This document shows positions 9,455 to 20,822 of a stretch of DNA of 64,000 nt, piece after piece. The DNA is from Bremia lactucae. Lineage: Eukaryota > Oomycota > Peronosporomycetes > Peronosporales > Peronosporaceae. Location of the stretch: NCBI RefSeq assembly GCF_004359215.1, contig NC_090619.1, positions 6,962,519 to 7,026,518 of the forward strand, read 5' to 3'. Below the pieces are notes generated by a model. It was not told the origin of the DNA. It saw only the letters and a list, made by a program, of their open reading frames with translations, and did not search any database. Made by a program: the position numbers and the translations under genes. Each line of letters opens with the position of its first letter. Positions within the stretch are counted from its first letter, which is position 1.

Positions 9455-10680
9455 ATAGTTGGGTTTGGCTAGTTGAAGTTGACGCGATTGATAACAGACA
9501 ACGTGCTCTGCGCTGTCTGTATCGTATTGCATTAACGCACAGCCGATTGCAAAATCGCTGCGTCACAGACCACATGAATTAATCGTCTTGGTCTGCAATC
9601 ACGAGGATATGCGTTTGCATCAAGCTTTGCTTGATACCTTTAAAGGAACGCTGACAATCAGCGTTCCATGACCACTTTACATCTTTCTTCAACAAAGTAA
9701 AGAGATGAAGTGTCATTTGCCATTATCGCGGGAGTAGTTGTGTAAGTTCGACGATAAGCCGAGGAACTCTCGAAAGTCCCATGACGTCGACTGGCACAGG
9801 CTAGTTGGCGATCGCCTTGATCTTTTCCGGCGAGCACCATGTTTACCAGGATGCACCCAAGAAGTGGAATTTTGCTTGCAGCGAATATACACTTCTTGAG
9901 ATTTTTTGCATACAGCTTATACTTACGCAAAAGTGTAAGAACCTTTTGGACGTGGATACGATGTACTTCAGCATCCGACTTTCCATTCATGGCTCTGCTA
10001 TGAACGAAGACATCATCAAAATAGCTCGGTGCAAAATCCCGCACCGATCTCCACAGATTGGTCACACATCTGTTGAATGTCGCAGGGGCATTACTAAGCC
10101 CCTGTAGCATAACTATCCACTCCCATAGTAATTTGCTTGGGGTGCTTACTGCTGTGAACAAGATGTCCTGTTCACGCATGAGGATCTGATAGAATCCATC
10201 CATCAAATTCATTGACGAAAAGACAGTACTCTTTGACATACCGTCAATGATGACGTCTTTTCGTGGTATCGGCGTTTGAGCCGGTACCATTGTAGCGCTC
10301 AATTTATTATATGCATGCACTATCCGCCATCCTCCTGTTACTTTACGCGCACAGAAGGTCGGAGAGCTATGTGGGGAAGTTGATTCCTTCACATGGCTCG
10401 CTGCTAAGTGTTCAGCAAAGAATTTGTCGATCGCTATTACTTGTTTACGAGGCAACGGCCACTGCTTCATGACACAGTATTTAGAACCTAGGATTAGGTC
10501 AACTTCGTGTCGAGTGCCGTTATCTTTAGGCAAATTCCACGGTACTGATTCAAGAAAGACATCTTTAAATTCCATTAAATCCTTATATAATGAATTTATC
10601 TTCAAAGACTCCCAGGATTGGGACATAAACGTTCGATCCGAGTATTCTCATCGCGGAGCTTTTGTCCATCGATGAGGTGC
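9455..10680 (-). pseudogene. gypsy reverse transcriptase and RNase H start (element A5)
   Basis: The longest RT frame in the window, 10626-9658, 322 codons. It has the pre-palm KDNGTRHEVDLILGSKYCVMK, the finger QWPLPRKQVIAIDKFF, SSPTFCARKVTGGWRIVHAYN, the palm NLMDGFYQILMREQDI and an intact YFDD box in SYFDDVFVHSRAM. Past 9830 the frame shifts; RNase H resumes with CALMQYDTDSAEHVVCYQSRQLQ (about 9535-9460). At about 9450 it breaks and abuts plus-strand protease-spacer sequence. The domains up to the thumb look nearly intact, but no complete pol can be made. Confidence 0.88.
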
Positions 10681-10939
10681 TGAGAACCCGTTTGTTCTCG
10701 ATAAATACTATTGCCTACCGAATATCGGCCACGCAGTACGCAAGTCTGCTTGACTTTGCCGCTACGCAGATCACACAATACCGATTCAGTTCAAGCGTTG
10801 GCAATTAAGGGATCTCCGAAGTTATCTTCGAAGGCGCTATTAGATCAAGTGTACAAGCGCTAAGACTTGATCCTTGTTTACTAAGACATTTATTGTCTCC
10901 GTTTCTTCTTTGAAACTTATTTTGAAGATACCTGAGAAC

Positions 10940-11226
10940 CTTTGACCCCATGACATGGAACTCCTTGCCATGAAAAAATACGCACTTGCTAAGTTTAGGG
11001 TCTATCTCTTGGAAGTTAGACCGTTTATTGTTTATGCAGACTATGCGTCTTTACGCACGGCCGTAAACAGCCCATACCTTTCGTTAGAATGACGAGATCG
11101 TTGGCTTTCTTCTCCGAGTTGAACTTCTCCGTGGAGTATAAGCTAGGACGACTTAACGTTTTCGCTAATGCTCTTTCGCGCCGGTCCGATTTTGAGCCGG
11201 CAGCGCAAATCAACAGTGAGATTACT
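10940..11226 (+). pseudogene. gypsy RNase H and tether fragment
   Basis: Plus-strand pieces MELLAMKKYALAKFRVYLLE, FIVYADYASLRTAVNSPYLS and NFSVEYKLGRLNVFANALSRRSDF, in shifted frames. The middle Asp of the YTDHASL motif is kept (YADYASL). The fragment ends at a family B LTR at about 11227. Confidence 0.8.
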
Positions 11227-11694
11227 CTGATTACAGTGAAGGTGAGCGCCTCGACCACTTCTTGTACACGACGTATAAGAGGAAGATTCTAAGTATCTAG
11301 GAAAAGCTAGCTACCATAGGATAATTCTAAGGCTTTAGAATAGAGAAAAAGTAAAACTGTTATGTATTAAGTTACTACGTAACGGTCTTTCATCTACTAA
11401 TCACTTTATTATATTAATAACAAACTATGTATGGTGCCTACTTGCGCACCGTAAATCGTGTCTTGTGACGATTAACGGAATTGATTTTAAATTAAATTCA
11501 CTAATCAGTAGACCTAATGTTTTATTGCGTCAATATTGCCAAATTTGGTAATATTGGAATTATTAAGTCAAAATTAATAAAGTAATCATTTTGTACTTTT
11601 TTATTATTTTCCTCTCATAGGAAATTATATTTTTATCGTTCCTCTTATAGGTAATAATATTTATGTAACGGGGGCACCCCGTCACCTCCCCCCT
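11227..11694 (-). repeat. family B LTR (3' LTR of B1, minus sense)
   Basis: Matches the reverse of the LTR-B at 42308-42811: CTAAGGCTTTAGAATAG-type core, CGCACCGTAAATCGTG and CCTCTCATAGGAAAT. It ends GTAACGGGGGCACCCCGTCA. The outer end is lost at the junction with the RNase H fragment. CCTCCCCCCTCAA follows at 11695-11707, the reversed polypurine tract, making this the 3' LTR of a minus-sense element. Confidence 0.8.
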
Positions 11695-11841
11695 CAACTA
11701 ACAGCCACAATAGTGACTGATGTGAAGTGACAGGGAAATACTATTATGTCTTCCCTGTATGTGAATTTATGTTATTGGTTTTTTTTTATAAAATTCCAAT
11801 TTTATTATAATATTACATCTTGTTTAAATTCATTTTGTTTG

Positions 11842-13040
11842 CGAATGGAACGGAGCGATTCTAAGGATCGCGCCGAGAGCCATGTTAGCGTTAACGTTAA
11901 CATGAGCCTACGGGGGAGGGAACGCGATGTTATGTGGAGTGGTCCCGAAAAGAAGCCGTGGTTGCCCCTCTAAGGTCAATTAAACGCGTTGGTCTGGTAT
12001 GTCCAACGATCGGTACCATATTCCGTTGCTCGGCTCATCCAGGCTTCACAAGCCTGGTGATGACGAAACGAAATTCTTCATCGATACCTTTTTCCGGCAT
12101 CGGTGGTACACTTGTAAGCGGGCAAAGGATGCCACTCCTCTGTTCTAAGCTTGAAAACATTTGTGGAGAATGTATAAAACATAGGCCGTAAGGTATGGCT
12201 TGACAAGCTGGATGCTTTTCGTGAACGGTTCAAAAACGGACCGTAGTCGGTGCACGCTATATGTTGCACCATTTGTCTAGAGAGACTGGGATTCCTTGCC
12301 TCTCGTTGGGGGACTCATACTCATACTGCTTGTAAGGGTGCAGGTCATGCCCCTTAGGAAGCAATCTCCCTCAAAGATCCTCATTGAAGGACGCTCATCT
12401 CTTGTGAGATGCGCGAAGGGATTCAACACGTCCAATCCTTTTTCACGGGAAGCACTCGTTCTCTAGTGCACCCCTGTCGAGGTGGAAAAGTCTCGTCGAA
12501 CTGTTAAATGAGACCCGGAACGGGTGCCTAACTATAAGCGAGGGTGGATATCCTCGCCAACAAACGATATAACTCGCTCGAACCCCTTTCACCTCATGGT
12601 GGTTTGAGACAATTTCAACAAGGCAACGCTATTCACCGCTCGAATCCGTCAACGGATGTGGAGGTGGGAGAAATCGGGCTCGCCTCGTTCGACGAACCCG
12701 AATCAATATCGTGATTTGGATCACACCCTTTATTATTGGTATTATTGGAGGGAGGACATTTGTTAGACCGATCCCGCCGGCGCGAGCTAGCGGTGAAGGT
12801 CGGTATTGTTTCCCGTGACCAGTTGATAAATTATGCACAAGTTGCAACTGATCAACTAACGAATGAAAGGATGCATCAGTCCCTTCAAAACGAGCTGGTG
12901 ACAGCTCGTAAAAAGGTCTTATCCTTGGGGATGCAGTAGACCGACTAGTTCGTGAGAGCCAGATTCTGTCCCGAGACTATCTTGCTTTAGCTCAGGACCA
13001 TCAGGCTTTAATAGACGCCTTAGATGATCCGAAATCGAAA
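11842..13040 (+). pseudogene. family B asORF (B1), antisense to integrase-chromodomain
   Basis: Starts MERSDSKDRAESHVSVNVN about 150 bp inside the 3' LTR. Reading through frameshifts it has KKPWLPL, FFIDTFFRHRWYTCKR, WLDKLDAFRERFKNG and LHHLSRETGIPCL, then a region antisense to the chromodomain with SPTNDITRSNP. A coiled coil follows at 12736-13040 (VSRDQLINYAQVATDQLTNERM, shown here in part, then RESQILSRDYLALAQDHQALIDAL). Several residues match the A1/A2 asORF in the same order (HRW, LSRE, PCL). Pol of this element reads on the minus strand across the same interval. It is disabled by stops and frameshifts. The order of parts is seen; its being one ancestral protein is inference. Confidence 0.55.
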
Positions 13041-14235
13041 GAATCCTCGTACTGATGATAAGAGCGGACAAGCCGAACATAAAACGTAGGATGAGTACGC
13101 GTCCTACGAGGCAGCTCGAACGTGTATGCATTGCCTTGGCGGTGCAGCACACAGAACAGGGCAGAAAACTTGGGCAGTAATTTGTTACTGCCCACATTCG
13201 TCACAACATGTTTGGAAGGGTTAAACATATTAAATATAAATATTAAAAAAAAATAGTTGAGATAAATCTTTATTTTATACAACCCTTCCGCAACATCCGA
13301 TACGAGGTGGACACACGTCACTATAATGAAAGAAAAGCTACGCAATTTTTCGCGTTCGGAATTTTGACATGTGGAGACAGTAGGACTAGGTCGTTTACAT
13401 TGAATAAAAGTATGTTTGCTCAACCATTTTTGTCAAAGTTCCGTTTCTGTCGGTCCACCGCATCATCGATGGAATCCTGTATGATGCGGACAACTGCTTC
13501 TCTAGCCAGCAGAACTTCACCTGCTGACTCGGTTTTATTTTTGTCTTCAGCAACATGTGCGCACTGCGGAAGGTTCATTCTCCTCGTTCGTGTGAGCATT
13601 AATATTCTCACTAAATAACATCTTGTTCGATGGAAGTCTTTCAGCATCGCTATAAAAGTCAGCAATAGCATTGTTGCCACTACTGAGTTTGTCCACTACA
13701 ATGATGATTAGACCAACATTGGTCTCCTTTGCATTGACCGTAGGGTCAATGCGAAGCGTGATAAGCAAGAGCTAGACAGTTCTTTGCTCGAGCGAGTCCC
13801 TCCCCACTTGAATAAGAGTTTTTTTAAAGAAGATGATATTACGTGGATGGCGTAAGCAGTTCACGTAAAACGGTTAATGCTTTGAAAGAGCGTGCACTGA
13901 AATTTTAATGGCAAATTATACGATCGGCAAGATCTCGCTCCGATTCGGAGACAAGTGGACGTATCGGTGAAGTTATGACTTTGAGGATACGATTTGCACG
14001 TTCTGTCCGACCATATGTTTCAATGGTCAGAAGTTGATATTTTTAACTGTGTTTTAAGTGATTTGAACACAGCATGCCAAAACTCTGCCGTGTATTCAGG
14101 GTCTCGATCTGAGACCAGCTCACAGGATAAGCCATGGAGTCGAAACATAGTGTCAACAAAAACACAAGCACAGCCTTTCGCTCTGACCGACTCCGGGACT
14201 GCAGCAGAAGGTTGACTAGTACTGTAATCAGTACT
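12480..14235 (-). pseudogene. gypsy integrase and chromodomain (element B1)
   Basis: From 14235 down: integrase core with VSDRDPEYTAEFWHAVFKSL (about 14110-14050), a degraded TSDH segment, DAVDRQKRNFDKNG (about 13440), then the C-terminus GSNKLLPKFSALFCVLHRQGNAY and THPTFYVRLVRSYHQ (13200-13040). A chromodomain remnant HHEVKGVRASYIVCWRGYPPS lies at about 12600-12535 (shown in part), 400 bp beyond, after the linker that overlaps the antisense coil. Many frameshifts. The order matches A2, so A and B share this layout. Confidence 0.75.
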
Positions 14236-14256
14236 AGCAAATGGTGCCCCGTTACA
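14211..14256 (+). repeat. family B LTR, terminal 46 bp
   Basis: Matches the end of LTR-B (GTACTAGCAAATGGTGCCCCGTTACA-type end, shown here shortened) and stops exactly at CCCCGTTACA. It separates B1 from A2. Confidence 0.7.
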
Positions 14257-14279
14257 TCACTGCCCATTCGCGCGATTAG

Positions 14280-16125
14280 CAGCGATTGGTACACAGCCGT
14301 TGACGGCGACACTCCACGTGTTGTCATCCCGACTCACAATGATTTGCGCTTATGCATCATGTATGAGTGTCACGATGTACCGACAAGTGGGTACGTGGAC
14401 GTGAGGAAACCCATCTCGCAGTAAGTCGCGACTCTTACTGGCCCCGCCAGTATTAGTTCGTGCGCAAGTACATTCGTGCTAGAGAGGTATGAAAGGGTGA
14501 AGCCTAGCCCTTCATCCCGTGCACCTCTTCAACCTCTACCACTTCCGGCAGAATGTTTGCAGTCCGTATATATGGACTTCGTCTTGGAATTTTCCGAAGA
14601 CGATCACAAAAACAATGGAATCCTTGTTTTTGCAGACAGATTCAGCAAGATGGTACATCTTGTTGCAGTACCACATTCGATCACGGCTCCGGGCTGTGCC
14701 CGTGTCTTTATCGACACGGTATTCAAACCCCACGATTTACCCCGTGAACCGGCTTCCGATAGAAATTCACCGTTCACGGCGGAGATTTTGCAATCCGTGT
14801 TCCAATCTCTCGGAACATGGCTGCTATGTCAACTTCTCATCATCCAGAGACAGATGATTAGACGGAACGCGTAAATCGCATCCTTGAAAAGATTCTTCGA
14901 GGTTACAACCAATCGTACCCGAATTGGAGCGAGTTTCTACCGATGGTCGAATTCGCCATCAATGTTTCGGTGCATGCGTCTACAACGCATACACCGTTCT
15001 TCGTAAATGGCTTACGCCATCCACGCATACCCACCAAATAAGAACAATCCTCTAGTTTAGGGGGGGCTCCCACGAGCAAGTCCATTTCTAGCTCATGCTC
15101 ATCACGCGTCGAAGTATCCAACGACGCGAATGACGTCAATATTGAAGCAATCGACATCAAAGATGAGAAAGATCTCATGGCAGTGCGCACAAAGCGCACT
15201 GAAAAAGACAAAACAAATGATTCAGCAGAGGAATTTCTGCTGGCTCGAGAATCAGTAGTCCAATTCGTACAGGGTTCATTTGCTAACGCAGTGGACCGTC
15301 AAAAAAGGAACGCAGACAAACATGGAAGTGCACATGTTCTTTCATTTGCAATTGATGACCTAGTACTACTCTCTACGGTAAACTTACTTAAGCGTGTAGT
15401 CACAAATGTGGGTAGCAGTAAACTACATCCCAAGTTCATTAAGCCTTTCCGTGTACTGCATCGCAGAGGCATTGCGTACAAAATAGAATTGCCACGTTGA
15501 ATGATAACGCATCCTCCGTTTTACAATGGTCGGCTCCTCCCGTACCATCAGTGCGCGGTTTCTTCCGAGGACGGATCTGACCACCCTTTTCAAGAATCCC
15601 TAAAAGATTATTGTGGTCACAAACCAGATTCTAGGGTGTTTGATCTGGAGTTTCTCATGCCGGGTCCGAAGACCCTCGAAACCGCGATAAGCTGACGGCA
15701 GCTCCTAACGAAGAGCGTGGTACTTCCGTTCGTACTCCAACATTGAGTTCGCACTGATCGAAAGATTTTCTAACCGTTCGATATAGTGAGCCTGCACCGT
15801 CTACTCTAACGAGTGACGCTAACCGCGCTCGTGTTCAAGTCCCTCCTCAAATACGTGAAGGTTGCGGTCGAGACGGGTCGGATCTAATTGTTCCTCCTCC
15901 ATCGCAACCATTGGTGGATTCCCACGGTGGTCAACGTTTCCTTGTGGATCGTATATAATAAACCACCGTGATGTGAAGGGGCAGCGAACGAGTAGTCTTG
16001 TTCGCTGGCGCGGTTATCCACCTTCGCATGACAGCTGGGAGCCTGGTTCCCAGCTCGTTGTTGACGTCGAGGGCCTCGTCCGTCAGTATGACGAGACCCA
16101 TCCGATGGATCAGATGGTCACTTGA
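14280..16125 (+). pseudogene. gypsy integrase, linker and chromodomain (element A2)
   Basis: The integrase zinc segment begins with HNDLRLCIMYECHDVPTSG; the core has MDFVLEF and NGILVFADRFSKMVHL. The C-terminal part has FLPMVEFAINVSVHASTTH (about 14938-14990), then DLVLLSTVNLLKRVV and KLHPKFIKPFRVLHRRGIAY. After a linker over the antisense coil comes the chromodomain at about 15900-16125: GGQRFLVDRI, VRWRGYPPSHDSWEP and EGLVRQYDETHPM. This copy shows the collinear order (integrase, linker, chromodomain) that A1 has lost by inversion. A stop after the C-terminal IELPR and several frameshifts mark it as dead. Confidence 0.88.
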
Positions 16126-17060
16126 AAAACACGCGCCCCTGGCGCCTGTAAGTCGATTGCAAAACGTCAATCGCATCGCGCATCTCGATAGAGATACGAG
16201 CGCTTCACCAGGGCGAAGAAGGGGAATAGACATCCCCTTACACTCGTTTCGTGTTGTCAACACGACACGGACAGGGATCACCCCACGTGAGGCATGGAAG
16301 TCCTGCCTCACGAGACAACCGATGCAATTTATACCTTGAACCAGTTGGAGTTCGTTTCTCAAACTTAACGCGAATCGCGTTAAGTCTTTGAAGCCAGGCT
16401 TCGCGTCCAATGTCTTTGACATTGCGAATGAACGCGCTCCAGGCTTGCATCAGCGATACTTTATCTCGCTTGTTGTTGCCACTAAACCATCGATGCTTAA
16501 GAAAAGAACTGAGTTAAAAAAAATCTTAGCGCCAAGTTTTTCGCGCTGGGATGAAGCCATGTAGCTTTGTCGCAATAAATAAGAGGTATTAATTGTGAGG
16601 AGTAGTCTCTCCAGACAAGCTATTGATTAGCCGTTCGGGCAAAAGCCACGGCTTCTTCTTAGGGGCAAGACGAAACATTTTAGTGTCTACGATCCCCTGA
16701 GTGGTGTCCGCTGAAGTGGGTACCACAAGAACTTCTATTACGATGGCTTATGCCATCGCCATCACCACACACAGAAATATGTGCGGGTGACGGCACGGGA
16801 GACGGTGCTGGCGATGAGGAATATTCCTTATCGTCGGAACCAACATGCTGTAGCGAATGCTACCAGCACGTCTATCCGATTGAGCCCCCTCTTTTTTGAA
16901 GGCTCATAGTCAGCCGCCTGACGATAGTCAGGCGACTGTTCTGTTCTCCCTGAGTCGGCCATTTCGTCCGACTCGCACGCATAGTCGATCTCGAAAGAGT
17001 GGTCGTATTCACGTGATGACCTAACACGTGCACCCGCAACATTCAGAGTCCGGGAGAAGA
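15600..17060 (-). pseudogene. family A asORF (A2), antisense to chromodomain and linker
   Basis: From 17060 down: REYD-type N-terminal remnants and ADSGRTEQSPDYRQAADYEPS (about 16960-16900, shown in part). The helical middle QAWSAFIRNVKDIGREAWL and LSREAGLPCLTWGDPC is at 16450-16238. A stretch exactly antisense to the chromodomain has MGLVILTDEALDVNNELG and VMRRWITAPANK (about 16110-15990). Then the coiled coil has EEGLEHERG, IERLENLSISANSMLEYERKYHALR (part) and TRHEKLQ, with three stops (15870-15640). The order is N-terminus, middle, chromodomain-antisense, coil, all on one strand. It is broken by stops, but the architecture is uninverted here and serves as the reference for A1. Confidence 0.6.
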
Positions 17061-17074
17061 CATTTTTACGAATT

Positions 17075-17190
17075 GATGCTGCCAGCTGAATCTTGGCTCA
17101 TAAATTCTGAGCGAAGGTAAACCTAGGATGTCATCCAAATCCAGTACGATGAAATCATCATCGTACTGTACCTCCGAAGTAAACTTCGGA
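17075..17190 (-). pseudogene. gypsy protease fragment
   Basis: Minus-strand QYDDDFIVLDLDDILGLPSL followed by YEPRFSWQ, the C-terminal part of the retropepsin seen at 8920-9000. Only about 115 bp remains, joined to the broken N-terminus of the A2 asORF. Confidence 0.65.
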
Positions 17191-17339
17191 TATACCTTAA
17201 TTACCGACCCTAGAATTTAAACGGTTCTTGAGAGATCTGTATAGTGGTGGAATCTAGCAGATTTGAGTACTCATCACAGAGGACGAATACGTAACCGATA
17301 TTCGGTCAGCGGTAATTTTTGCAGAGTATGAACAAGTTC

Positions 17340-19035
17340 TCAGCAGCTCATCGATGGACGATTGTCCTCGATGTGAAGGCTCGGATTGAGAGATATTCTA
17401 CTCAATCCTAGGAATCACTTAGACAAATCATTTATTCAAGGATTTGATTGATTTATAGGATGTATTCCCAAAAGCATTTCCATGCGAGCTGCCTAAAGAT
17501 AAAGGCACTCGACATGAGATCGAGCTTAAACCGGGCTGGAAGTACTGTGTCATGAAGCAGTGGCCACTGCCTCGTAACCAAGCACTTGCGATCGATAAAT
17601 TCTTCATCGATCAATTAGAAGAGGGCCATGTAAGGGAGTCAACCTTCCCACATAGCTCTCCGACCTTTCGTGTGCAAAAGGCCACAGGAGGGTGACGGAT
17701 AGTGCACGCATTCAATAAACTGAATGCTGCAACGGTACCGGCTCAAACGCCGATACCTAGAAAAGACGTTATCAAAGTTGGTATGTCTAAGAGAACCATC
17801 TTTTCGTCTATGGATCTGATGGATGGATTTTATTATACCCTTTGCGTGAACGGGACATCCCGTACACAGCAGTGAGCACTCCCAGTGGGATGCTCTGGGA
17901 ATGGCAAGTTATGACACAGGGGCTATTAACGCCCCTGCAACATTCAACAGGTGCGTAACGTTCCTGTTGAGACCGGTGCGAAAATTCGAACCGAGTTATT
18001 TTAACGATGTATTTGTCCATAGCCGGCTATTGACGGAAAAAGGACGTGGAAATTCATAAATCTCGCGTTCGTCAGGTATGCGAAAGCATAAGTTGTATGC
18101 AAATCTCAAGAAGTGTATATTCGCTGCAAGCGAAATACCACTTCTTGGTTGCATCGTCGGTTAACACGGCATGCGCCCTGATCCCGAAAATATCAAGGCA
18201 ATCACTGACTGGCCAGTTCCAGTCGATGTCAAGGGACTTAGAAAGTTCTTTGGTTTAGCGGCGTACTTGCACAAGTACTCACGCAATTATGCCGAGATGA
18301 CAGTTCATCTCTCTCGTCTCTTATAAAAAAAAAACAAGAAATGGTTATGGAACGCTGATTGTCAGCGTCCTTTGAAGGTATCAAGCAAAGCTTGATGCTA
18401 TCGCAAATCCTGGCGATCGCGGACCAAACATACCATTTCATGTCGTCTTAGACGCCAGCGTTTTTGCAATCGGCTGTGCATTAATGCAATACGATACGGA
18501 CGGCGCGGAGCGCGTCGTCTGTTACCAATCGCGTCAGCTGCAACCAGCTCAACGAAATCACCGAGTGCATGACAAGAAACTCCTTGCCATGAAATTTGCA
18601 CTGGCTACACTTAAGGTCTACCTCCTCGGAGGTAGACCGTTCATCTTATATACGGACCATGCGTCATTACGCACGGCCGTAAACAGCCCACACCTCTCGC
18701 AAAGAATGGCGAGGTGGCTATCCTTCTTCACGGACTATAATATCTCCGTGGAATACAAAGCAGGACGATTTAATGTCGTCGCTGATGCGTTATCACGCCG
18801 ACCCGATTTCGAACGGCTGCATTCCAACAGTGAAAATAATCTCACTGTTGCAACACTCATTACAAGTGTTCCATCATCAGCCTTATTTAATGACATAAAG
18901 AAACTACGCGTAAGAAAAGGACCTTCTGCGTTTGATGGATCATCTGATAAATCCATCCGATAAATCTTTAAGAGATTTACCGGCTTTATATCGATCGTCA
19001 TCCGATCGATACACAACACGCAACGGCTTCCTGTA
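17340..19035 (+). pseudogene. gypsy RT and RNase H (element A3)
   Basis: Spacer and pre-palm segment CELPKDKGTRHEIELKPGWK (about 17490-17550), VMKQWPLPRNQALAIDKFF, the fingers, then the palm. The catalytic box reads SYFNDVFVHS near 17995-18025, so the first Asp of YFDD has become Asn. The thumb has KFFGLAAYLHKYSRNYAEM. RNase H at 18440-18700 has FAIGCALMQYDTDGAERVVCYQ (part), DKKLLAMKFALA and YTDHASLRTAVNSPHLS. The tether [20 protein letters not shown] ends in DALSRRPDF (to about 18815). It stops at the RNGFL codons, with no integrase following. The RNase H Glu (DKEL) is changed to Lys in DKKL. Confidence 0.88.
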
Positions 19036-19175
19036 CTGGGGTTATACTACTGGCCTTAATCGTCCAAATAATTGAAATGTCACATTGTATTACAACATTA
19101 CTATCGGTGGTATATTAATGTTAACATTATATATAATGATAACAATATTCATTATTACCGTCATCCATAAAAATA

Positions 19176-19625
19176 TGTAATGAGCTACCCCATTACAACG
19201 GTTGTGTCAAGTCACTACTTAATTGTACTGCTTCAGTACAAGTCCACTTCGCACTGCCTCAGTGCGAGTGGTGCCTCACGTCACTAGTATGTGCAAAGGA
19301 AGACTCTCTTTAAAACACTTGCTTTAAAGAGGGTTAAAAGAAGACTGTATTTAATATATTTAAGTTCTTCTGTTTCTAACTATTTTTAATACTAACTTTA
19401 ATATAAACTAATACAAAACATATATATCTGTCTCTCTCTTTGCGCGCGTCCAGCGCTGACTGGACCGCGGAGAAAGAAGATATACTGTTATATATCTATC
19501 AATGGTTAAGATTTTAGAATATTACCATATAAAGTAATACTTCTCAAATATTATCTAGCTTTTAGATAAAATATTAATTAGAAACCTTTAAGTGTTAGTC
19601 TCATGTAACTATACACCCCGCTATA
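19176..19625 (-). repeat. family A LTR, minus orientation
   Basis: Reverse of the 4230-4667 LTR: begins TGTAATGAGCTACCCC..., contains the GTCTCTCTCTTTG tract, and ends CTATACACCCCGCTATA. It is followed by CACCACTCCCTTAAAAG, the reverse of the A1 polypurine tract, so it is the 3' LTR of a minus-sense element. A further 140 bp of AT-rich unassigned sequence (19036-19175) lies before it. Confidence 0.8.
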
Positions 19626-19743
19626 TCACCACTCCCTTAAAAGACAATCACTATGGCTGTCATTGGATAGAGTGGTCACTATAGGACCACTTAATTAAAA
19701 ACGATGTTGATTTATCAGATCCATCATTTTTAATTCTAGCGCA

Positions 19744-19862
19744 TGGTTAACAAGTACATGCGGTAAGCGAATAGTGCGGCGCCTTCGGCTGCGGTTCATA
19801 CAGCCGCAGGCGGCGTATTATTGTTTCTTGCGGCAGACGTTCCGTCTGCCGTAGTAACGACT
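19744..19862 (+). pseudogene. family A asORF, N-terminal fragment
   Basis: Plus-strand SAAPSAA...TAAGG-type segment with GCGGCGCCTTCGGCTGC, matching the head of the A1 asORF (4097-3980 minus). It lies about 120 bp inside the 3' LTR and reads away from it. It breaks at about 19862 into protease-spacer sequence. Confidence 0.5.
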
Positions 19863-20150
19863 GTTCATTAGATGGCCATCTGATGAACGTCTTGGAGCGC
19901 TCCCAAGCGTGTGGATGTACTACGAGTGAGTGCGATGGCCTCACTTGTGGTCCGGTCGTTAGTACGACTGCACAAGATCACAGTGTGATTACTAATCACA
20001 CTGTAGAGTCAGCTTCCGGCGGCTGTGCAAATGCACAGGCAGCGTCTAAGGTCAACTACTCGAATAAGTCGAGTACACATGGATGTACGCCTAGCGGGCG
20101 ACATTCAAGGAATATGCCAGTTGCCCAAAAGGACACGCGATGATCATAGG
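19863..20150 (+). pseudogene. gypsy protease-to-RT spacer fragment
   Basis: Matches 9050-9240 (VLERSQACGC, MNVLERPHACGC-type). It encodes a Cys/Ser/Thr-rich spacer downstream of the protease. The orientation is plus, opposite to the protease piece that follows. Confidence 0.6.
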
Positions 20151-20214
20151 TCGAGTAGAAATCGATCGCAGAGGACCCGACTGTGATAGCGCATTCACAG
20201 TCGGAAGACTTTAA

Positions 20215-20502
20215 GGGGATAAGACCCCACGTATTTGAATCTTTTAACGTGTAGTGAAATTTCACTACGCGTTTCATTACTGTCATCGATGCGCCTGTGG
20301 CTAGACGCACCGTAATCCTCGTTGGAGGGATGTTGCGCTCAACATATTTGAGCCTACGACCCTCTAGCGACTGGCGACGAATAAAGTTATTCGACGCTCC
20401 GCAGTCCACTAGGGCTCTGAGTGACAAATCATTTGTGACTTTCAACTTCAAGGTGATGAGGGATAGGTGCAGAGACACATAATGATTGTATATCTGGAGC
20501 AA
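20215..20502 (-). pseudogene. gypsy retropepsin fragment
   Basis: Minus-strand frame with LKVTNDLSLRALVDCGASNN, then FIRRQSLEGRRLKYVERN and ITVRLATGAS. The DCGAS active-site motif is intact, as expected for a retropepsin half (homodimer). Only the N-terminal two thirds remains, followed by frame loss. Confidence 0.8.
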
Positions 20503-20547
20503 CTTTAGTCAAGAGATTTGCAAATTCTCTTGAGTCTGTATAAGCTT

Positions 20548-20669
20548 TTAAAATATTACCATGTAAAGGTAATATAAAGTAATATTCTCCAAATATTCTC
20601 TACCTTTAGATAATATATTAATTAACAACTTTTAAGTGTTAATTTCATGTAACGAAACATCCCGTTACA
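20548..20669 (-). repeat. family A LTR, terminal fragment
   Basis: Matches the end of the 19176-19625 LTR (TATTACCATGTAAAGGTAAT region) and stops at CATCCCGTTACA. The unique UTP11 upstream region begins directly after it, 154 bp before the start codon. Confidence 0.75.
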
Positions 20670-20782
20670 ATTATATCGGTGAGTGTCTAAATATCGACAT
20701 AAGAGAAGGTGAGCATCACTCTCATTAATTAAGCACTTTACAAAAAAGTGAAAAATGATCAAATTAAAAATTTCAAAGAGTA

Positions 20783-20802
20783 GGCTACCATTCATTGTTA
20801 TC
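20783..20802 (+). promoter_or_regulatory. candidate oomycete initiator upstream of UTP11
   Basis: GGCTACCATTCATTGTTATC, 20 bp before the start codon, resembles the oomycete initiator/flanking core (consensus about GCTCATTYYNCAWTTT). The match is partial. Confidence 0.35.
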
Positions 20803-20822
20803 TTCAAAGCCAGATATACGGT

